The position numbers and the translations under genes are program-made. From positions 243,677-307,676 of the forward strand of contig MNCI01024892.1 in the NCBI GenBank assembly GCA_015680685.1: 64,000 nt of DNA, read 5' to 3'. Within the stretch, counting starts at the first letter, position 1. Each line of letters opens with the position of its first letter. Below are positions 57,476 to 64,000 of the stretch, piece after piece. This DNA comes from Gnetum montanum. Lineage: Eukaryota > Streptophyta > Gnetopsida > Gnetales > Gnetaceae. The notes beneath the pieces are model-generated. The model ran no database searches. It was not told the origin of the DNA and saw nothing but the letters and a program-made list of their open reading frames with translations.

Positions 57476-58301
57476 TGATGAGTGGTGAGGTACCCCTACA
57501 CTCAACCATACGAATACGAGCATTTTCACCCACGATCAGGTCAAACTCTGCAGACGGACTAGTTGTGGCACCTAGACAGTTAGCCTTAGGTCGCAGTTCG
57601 CTGTCTTCCCACCTAGACTAGTATTATATTTGTCATGTATGGTTTAGTCTAGAGTGAGGTGTATGATGTGGTCCTAATTTAATGCTACTCCTAAAGGCAA
57701 TGGAAAGTAATATTATCTAAGCTAAGAGAGAAAGGGTAAAAGAATCTAATCTAGCCTAAGTGCGATGAGTATCCATTCCTTGATCATTCATACACATCTT
57801 GGACTTCATGCATGACTACCACTGGGATTACCAAGTGCAGATCCTAGGTACACCACTGGGTTACCAAGTAGTCAGACTTAAATGCTCGTAATCAAGTAGT
57901 ACTCATTCCGCATTCTAACGTAATTAGGAAAGTAGTAAATAACAATTAAATAAATAAATAAACAAAGTCAATGTTGCAATGATGAAATAATCTCGATCTT
58001 TATTTCCAGTCATGTGCATGTCCAAGTACGTCACACTGCGGGCAGACACTAGAAAATATTCTAACTCTGGAGGGATCAAACTGCCAGAGTCTAGCTACAA
58101 TCTAAATCTATGTTCTAATGTTTGAAACAAGGGAGAGCCGCCTCTTATTTATAGAACTGACAGCGGACTACGATATCGTGTACGCAATATCGTAGGGGAA
58201 GAAGTAATATCGTGTATGTGATATCGCAGGAGATGCGACATCGTGGCGGACACGATATTGCGTACGTGATATCGTGGCCCATGCAATATCACATCCCATC
58301 A
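57476..58301 (-). mobile_element. 3' LTR of a younger minus-strand retrotransposon
   Basis: Minus strand begins TGATGGG at 58301 and ends CTCATCA at 57476. Same family as the solo LTRs: shared blocks around gagggatcaaactgccagag, the TATTTATAG region (TATAAATA at 58153-58146 on the minus strand) and the end gtatggttgagtgtagggg. A GATATCGCG-type array lies at 58155-58290. A purine tract precedes it on the minus strand, which marks it as a 3' LTR. The matching 5' LTR is outside the window. Confidence 0.88.
58155..58290. repeat. GATATCGCG palindrome array in the 3' LTR
   Basis: Three or more dyads of the type (c)gatatcgtgtacgcaatatcg plus fragments, directly upstream of the TATA box. Unit number differs from the solo LTRs (about three at 41171, one at 44131). 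Confidence 0.8.
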
Positions 58302-58313
58302 TACCCCCACGCC
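58302..58313 (-). promoter_or_regulatory. Polypurine tract
   Basis: Minus strand GCGTGGGGGTA directly before the LTR start TGATGG. This is the expected plus-strand primer of an LTR retrotransposon. Confidence 0.7.
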
Positions 58314-58464
58314 TGAATAAAAACTCATCCTCGAGTTACAGTGATTACACAGTGGATAGGTATGGGATTATTAGATGGAAAAGGGGGATGATGCTGCAGT
58401 GTGGGGAGAAAACAAAATAAAGACACAACACACAGAATATGCTACAACTACAAAAATTTAAAAC

Positions 58465-61229
58465 TCATGTAGTTCCTAGTGGCGGTGGATCCTTCATTGG
58501 TGCCTTCCCTTTGTCTTGTGCTCTAGGTTTTGAGGCTTGATGGTGTTGAAGTATGGCCTGGAGCTTCTCCTCTTCAGTTCGAGGGTCTTGTACCATCCAT
58601 GCTAATGTTCCAATGGTTGACGGAGTTAGCACCTTCCACGGACAGGGTAGTTGCGGGAACATTTGGTTGGCCTTGACGTACTAAGCCACGAACACTCGTC
58701 ATTCCTCCTCATAGGCTCTAGCTTTGTTCTTGTATTCGTGAAGGTCCGTTAGCCATCAAGCCAAGTCAGTTGCGACATCTTTCTATCCTTGGTAGCTAGC
58801 TTTTACCACCTTAAATTCAGAATTTGCAACATCAAATTTTTCTAATAACTTCTTGCATTCTGCAAATTCTTCTTTGTATTTGATGTGGGTGGTTGCTACC
58901 TGTTGCTCGAGCTTTGACCTCGGGAACCCTGCTGTTAACATGGCAAGGTTGGCATATCTTAGGTATGCCAACTCCATGTATTCTATCAAGTCCTGAATCT
59001 ACAGGTCCCGGTTCTTAACTTCCGCTTGGTGGGTGAAGGCATATGTGTCCAGTATGGCTCGCTAATCATTGTGTTGAGCACGGATAGTGTTGATTTGGGC
59101 CTTAGCCATATGGATCTATTTTTCAAGGATCTGTTTATACATCCCCACCTGATCATGGAAGTGCTCCTTCAGCTTCTCATGTCGTTTAGCCTCGTTTTGC
59201 CACGCGCTTATCTCAATCACTGACTTTTGATGAATGGCGCGTACCTCCTCCATTGAGAGGATTCGATTTTCTCTAGCTAAATGGATCACATCTCGATTGA
59301 CCTGGATGAATTGTTCTCATAATTGATGAAAGTGTTCATCAAGAAAATTCTTTTGCTTTTCTATAGTGGTCAACCGAAGATTTTCTACAACCAGCTGCTT
59401 GTTTTCTTCTTGTAAGGCCTTGAGTGCCTTAAGATGCACATCAATTTACGCCTGTGCTGTGGAGGCATCCCAAACAGCCTTCTCCTTTTCATCCACCACC
59501 TTTTTATTCTCTGCAATTAACTTTGTTAGCTGCTCAGTTCTAAAGTTTTCTAGCTGGTCTACGGGAACAAATTACAGAGGGTCCGGCTGTGTTGCTTGTA
59601 AGGCCACAAGCTACTCTTGGAGTTTCTGCACTTCAGTTTTAGCATGCTCGGCCCTTACTTTTGTTAAGACCAGTTATCCCTTTGTGGAAATGAGGTCTGA
59701 CTGAATTACTGTAACATCCTAAGGGATGTCAAATAGGGACATCATTACTTTCCCTATTTGCAACAATCGATCAAGCACATCCTCATGTTTTTTAGGAGTC
59801 ATTGAGGTTCCTGCCAAAGTTTGAGCATCTCGTGCCCCTGAGAGATCTGCCAGTGGCATAACAGGTACATTGAAGGATTCTTTGATGTGGTCTGCGACCA
59901 CTTCTGCAGCTCCCATGGCATTCTGGTGTTGCATGACCACCACTGTGGCCCCTTCACCAGTCTCTAACTACACTTGGAAAGATGTCGCGTTTCCTGAAAT
60001 CTGTTGTGACCATCTACTTTTCCCTCCTCCTATTTGAATAGATACTTCTCCCCTTGTGTGATCTAACGAAATCGTAGGTTGCCTGGCATCATCGATGATG
60101 CGGAAGAGGTTTACATCATCATGACTTCCCCAACTAACCATCTTAGCGATGGCCCTAAGATGGCCCATCGACGGTCTATAGTCTTGCGGCGGTGCCGGCT
60201 GATCCTGGCCTATGCTAGGCCCTGCTTCTTGTTGTTGGATGGGACCTATGGTTGGAGGTTGATTGGGTCCAGCCATATGTTCTTCTTCTTGTTTTGGTCC
60301 CATCTCTTCACCAGTGCTTTTTCTTGGAGCTGGCACCTTTAGTAATTCAGATATGAAGTAGTCTAGGCCTTTTGAAGGATGTCATTGGTGTACCCCTGAA
60401 TACCAGCACATCGGTAAAGCTTTTTGATAAGACAGGGGAAAGGTAGAACCATCTTCCCTGTCTTCTGTTCTTCGAACCACCTCAGGATCTCCATCAAATA
60501 TAGATGGGGTAGGTTAGCGTTAACCTTTCCCATCAACACTACACATCCTCTAGCCGCATATGTCGATATCCTTTTTAAGCCCTTCATGGGGAAGAGGTGA
60601 TATGTTCCAATTTTGAAGTAAACCCTCTCTTCCGTCGTTAATTCAACAAATGCTTTATCTCTGCCATAAGTCTTTTCTAACCACTCCTTTCGCACATTGG
60701 GGTCTGAACAAGTGGATAACCAAGCAACTTGGGGCCCTATATTTAGAAGGTTTAACACTTCCGAAATGGCCTGCATAGAGAAGTCAACTGTCACACCACA
60801 AATATTAATAGTGATGCCTTGCTCCCTATTGTGCCAAAATTGGTATGCCTCTCCTACGTATCAAGCACCACTTTTAGAGAGGATAGGCCATAAGGGAGAC
60901 CCTTTAAGGTGATCCCTAACGGCCTCAGGAGTGAACTCTACGAATGATTCAAAGTTCAACTCCACAATCACCGCAACGAATGTGGACTTCTCATGGATAG
61001 CCTAAACACAATCTTGGGGCAATGTGAGTTGTTGTCCTGGTTCAGGCGTTGTAGCAGCTCCTCCTTCTGCCTGCTCGGACCGTCTAGTAGGAGGTTCATC
61101 TTGATGAATACTGAATGATTGCTCCTTCTGTTCTTCATGTTGTCTGGAAGAACCTTGTTTTCCACCCCTCCAAGATCATTTCTTTCCACCTTGAACAAGA
61201 TCCTCCTGTTGTCCACGTTTCGGAGCCAT
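58465..61229 (-). pseudogene. Extra ORF of a Ty3-type element: plant-transposon-protein-like domain plus long coiled coil
   Basis: The ATG at 61229 (MAPKRG) opens a frame to about 60363 with three stops. Residues about 110-290 carry INLP-like NANLPHLYLMEILRW and LPFPCLIKKLYRCAGI, resembling the domain known as putative plant transposon protein. After one frame change near 60350, a second frame runs to the TAA/TAG at 58465 with stops mostly at Gln or Trp positions. It is Pro/Gln-rich first (60336-60150), then a very long Glu/Lys/Gln coiled coil (59700-58700), ending in PPPLGTT. Total about 920 codons. It lies between a promoter module and the polypurine tract, where Tat-group elements are known to carry extra sense ORFs. 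Function unknown; a role in the particle or in nuclear transport would be speculation. Confidence 0.7.
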
Positions 61230-61239
61230 CTGCAATCAC

Positions 61240-63150
61240 ACGGGCCAAGTGTTAGTAAGGGTGCCTTTGAAGTCAAGTTATACCTTACTACTTGCCTTTA
61301 TTAATGATCTTATGTTATCACATGTGATAGTGCCCAAAAGTTTGTAATAATGAGTCTTGTAACTTAGGTGGTTGCCATTTAGGTCTCCCGGTATACCTAA
61401 GGGATTAAATGATTTTTAGGCACAATTATTCTAAGTGTTAGAGTTAATTATCCTAAATGATGTCCTTTGGGCGATGAAAAATTTCAAAAAAGTTAAGCAC
61501 TTTTCGGCACGTGTCCCTCCCCCACGACTAAGCTAAACACTCCGGGTTCAAGTAGGTTCAAACGGAATGAAAATCAGAGTAGCAGCGAGCGAGATATGAG
61601 GGAAAAAGCAAGGGTCACTCAATCGCAAGTCGCAAAGAAAAATTTCAAAAACTCCCCCCCCCCATGTGAATGACAAAATGACACTAAGTGTTGCGGGGGG
61701 TGACCTATTTATAGGTGGTGGGAACGCGATATCACGTATGATACATTGCGTACACGATATCATGTGGGACGCGATATCGCGTACGCAATATCTCATCCCT
61801 AGTGATGTGAGACACAACAAAAAGATCGAATTTTGAAGGGAATTTCTTGAAATGAACGTTGTAAATTGAGGACATTGGCTATTATCAAGGGTTCTAGGGT
61901 AATTCTAGTAATTCAAAAGGCACAATTAATGATAATGGTGTGGATTTTACCAATAAAACCTTGGGTGGTAAGAAAAAGGATATGTAATGCTACATTGGAA
62001 CGTTAAAATTCAGAGGAATAATAGTAGGGAAAGAAAATCATTTTAAAAATTATGCTGAGGGTAAGAAATGGTGTGTATGAGCGATGTCATAAGTGAAGAT
62101 TACAAAAGATTATACAAGTTGATCCTCCCCAAAGCAGGTTCCAACCTATATTGCCCTTGGGTAACCACACTTAAAGTGTCCGTGGGCACTAGAAGGGTGA
62201 AATGTAATCCGCACTAATTCCACAAAACACACACATGTAAATATCACTAGAATGAGATGCAAATTCTATGCTACACGAGACACGAGCTACAATTACATGA
62301 ACAGTGAGATGAGATGAACTATAGAAAGGGATCGCAGAGATTGGGACATGAGGTAATTGACCTAGGGCACAATGAATCCTGCAAGCAAAGCATGATTAAT
62401 GTGTCATTAACCCATCGTTCCAAGATCAGGACCAAGTCCATTTCTCTAAACAGTGACATCGCATTGTTTCATCCCATGATGAGCAACTATGAGAGTACCA
62501 CAACAACAAGGCGTACGATCACTTGGCATTTTGTTCAAGGGAGGAGTGACTTTTGTTTTGTGGCACCTTGTTTTTCTTTTTTTTTTCACTTCACTGAATC
62601 CAGAGAAGCTGCCAACCTTCAAGCATGAGTGCATGTCTTTCCAGTGGGACCCCCTAGAACAACATTTGATTTTCGAGTGCCCTTTTGATTACTCTTACTC
62701 CCATTTTTCATTAGATCTACAAGGATCTTAGTACGACCACGTTGCATGATAACTCCCACAAACGTCACCAAAGAGAATCCGCAAGTTCCCTTGATGTCAC
62801 ACCCTAATCATTCCCTCTTGGTCCATCCTTCTTCATTTTGGGTACAATGAACACAAAATTAATTTTAAGTTTTTAGAATGTCAAGGATATCACTGTACCC
62901 TCGAATAGAACCTCTTATTTGTAGAGTGAATGAGTGGGTGTAATGGGCTCACTGTCCACACAATTGATCACTCGAGACTTAATAACATAGAACACACCTC
63001 AACCAACGATCCACATGAGTGCTTTATTCGTAGATGAGATTACTTACAGAAGCATAAAAAGACAAAAAGATAAAACAAAAGGTCGAAAAATGAAAAATCG
63101 GAAAACAAAAATTGAAAAATCAAAGAAAATGAAAAATATTTATTAACCCT
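61240..63150 (-). repeat. Promoter-bearing non-coding module upstream of the extra ORF
   Basis: Collinear with 32421-34440. It carries a GATATCGCG-type palindrome array (61724-61797) next to TATAAATA on the minus strand (61713-61706), the same arrangement as in the LTRs. The A-rich part at 63050-63150 has a counterpart at 34310-34430. No coding potential. It could be the ORF's own promoter and leader, or an LTR of another family inserted between gag-pol and the ORF. Confidence 0.6.
61706..61713 (-). promoter_or_regulatory. TATA box with adjacent palindrome array upstream of the extra ORF
   Basis: TATAAATAGG on the minus strand, 480 bases upstream of the ATG at 61229, with dyads GCGATATCGCGTACGCAATATC and relatives starting 11 bases further upstream. 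The match to the LTR arrangement supports a real promoter. Confidence 0.6.
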
Positions 63151-63164
63151 ATTTGTTATTTAGA

Positions 63165-64000
63165 ATGGGGGATATCCCCCATAACTAAACAATTGAGCAT
63201 GGCAAGGATTAATAAATGAAGGTTGAGGATCCTTGCATGTTAGAAGTATTGGAACTGGTCCATACTTACCCCATTGGGGTTCACACACTTGATTGTAGTA
63301 AGCATAGTGGGGCACTTTATATGATGTAGTTCCCAAATAACGAGTTGACCCACTATGATATTTGGGACCGTTAGATGGTATGCAAGGATTGGGATGTCGC
63401 TCTTCATGTCTATGTTCATTGGGCTATATTGTTGTTGGAGCGTGAGTTGGTGGCCCTGATGAAGTTACATGAGGCGTTGGGTTCGAAGGTAAGGGTGCAT
63501 CACAATGTGGGGCTTGTGCTGAGTTGGAGGATGCAATGGCCTCAGAATTGTGTTGTCCCTTCTTACGGTCATGTTTAAAGAAAGGATGCTTTGGATGTTG
63601 AGGAGGCTTTTCACTACTGTTAGTAGTAGTAGCATAAGTGTCGTTCATGAGTTGTTGTAGTGGTGCAGACACCTTAGAAATAGTTGGTGGTGATGTATAA
63701 GGAGGGAAATGTTGAGAATGTTGAAAGTTAGGAGGTGTATAAGATACACAAGGTGGTGGTTGTGTTGGAGGCATGGGTTGATAGTATTGAGGAGAATGAT
63801 ACTGTGGTGAGATAGAGTATGTTGGCCCAGTTGGAGAAATAGGATGTTGAATAAGATAAGTGTTTGGATTCGGATGATATGAAGGGTGTCTCCAGTCTAA
63901 GGGTGTATTCCCCCATGATTGGGATTGTTGCCACTATGATCGAACATAGTATCTCTGTACGAACTCTGGATGTAACGTGTTTCTCCAATGCTCATGTAAA
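63165..64000 (-). pseudogene. C-terminal part of a proline-rich gag-like ORF (runs off the window)
   Basis: On the minus strand a frame from the window edge to a stop near 63165 is rich in Pro, Gln, Tyr, Ser and Thr (YQPMPPTQPPPCVSYTPP around 63780), with a basic patch HDRKKGQH near 63570. It resembles in composition the Pro-rich linker of the Tat gag at 23.5-22.8 kb, but no domain is recognisable. It may be gag or a second extra ORF of the same element. Confidence 0.5.

Noticed and set aside
1-64000. Any intact host protein-coding gene
   Set aside because: No long conserved exon series outside mobile elements is visible; the only spliced gene lies inside a retrotransposon and is full of stops.

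Overview
The window is nuclear DNA from a plant with a large, repeat-filled genome. I see no intact host gene, tRNA, rRNA or bacterial-type operon. Nearly everything recognisable is a decayed mobile element: Ty3-type LTR retrotransposons with plant-style short introns and TATA boxes, an endogenous pararetrovirus (Caulimoviridae type), solo LTRs and tRNA-derived SINEs. A gymnosperm or another large-genome vascular plant fits best, but that is inference; no species marker is visible. A 213-base assembly gap lies at 44344-44556.

Region 1 (1-26369) reads as one large Ty3 element of the Tat type on the minus strand. Its LTRs are at 24939-26369 (5') and 1-1058 (3', cut by the window edge). Between them, read right to left, are gag (23926-21690), protease (21684-20140), RT, RNase H, a second RNase H and integrase (14584-11096). 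Two things interrupt it. A 5.5 kb block between protease and RT holds a plus-strand, intron-containing, decayed gene (about 16400-19771) bordered by minisatellites and hairpin repeats. A 7.5 kb pararetrovirus locus (1806-9284) sits in the region upstream of the 3' LTR.

The pararetrovirus locus is a head-to-head inverted duplication: two arms of exactly 2039 bp (1806-3844 and 7246-9284) around a 3.4 kb unique centre. The minus-strand copy carries a small ORF, coat protein, protease-RT-RNase H and a further ORF, then a TATA box. The plus-strand copy starts in the middle of RT and carries RNase H, the further ORF, a TATA box and a poly(A) signal. No movement protein is visible.

Region 2 (26.4-57.4 kb) is AT-rich, poor in CpG and old. 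It holds decayed retrotransposon parts (protease and integrase fragments, two decayed copies of an extra ORF), tandem repeats, three SINE-like units, two solo LTRs with perfect 5-bp target duplications (41155-41875 and 44107-44838), an older LTR pair in inverted orientation (40610-41122 with a primer-binding site, and 44932-45426), and two inverted copies of an unrecognised coiled-coil ORF (46520-48380 minus, 52862-55297 plus).

Region 3 (57.5-64 kb) is the 3' part of a younger minus-strand element of the same family as the solo LTRs: 3' LTR (57476-58301), polypurine tract, a large extra ORF (61229-58465) with a plant-transposon-protein-like N-terminus and a long coiled coil, a promoter-bearing non-coding module (61240-63150), and the end of a proline-rich gag-like ORF running off the window.

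The leads most worth following are the antisense spliced gene inside the Tat element, the extra ORF of region 3 with its own LTR-like promoter, the equal-armed pararetrovirus inversion, and two families of short palindromes (GCTACGCTA-type and GATATCGCG-type) tied to promoters and non-coding parts of these elements.
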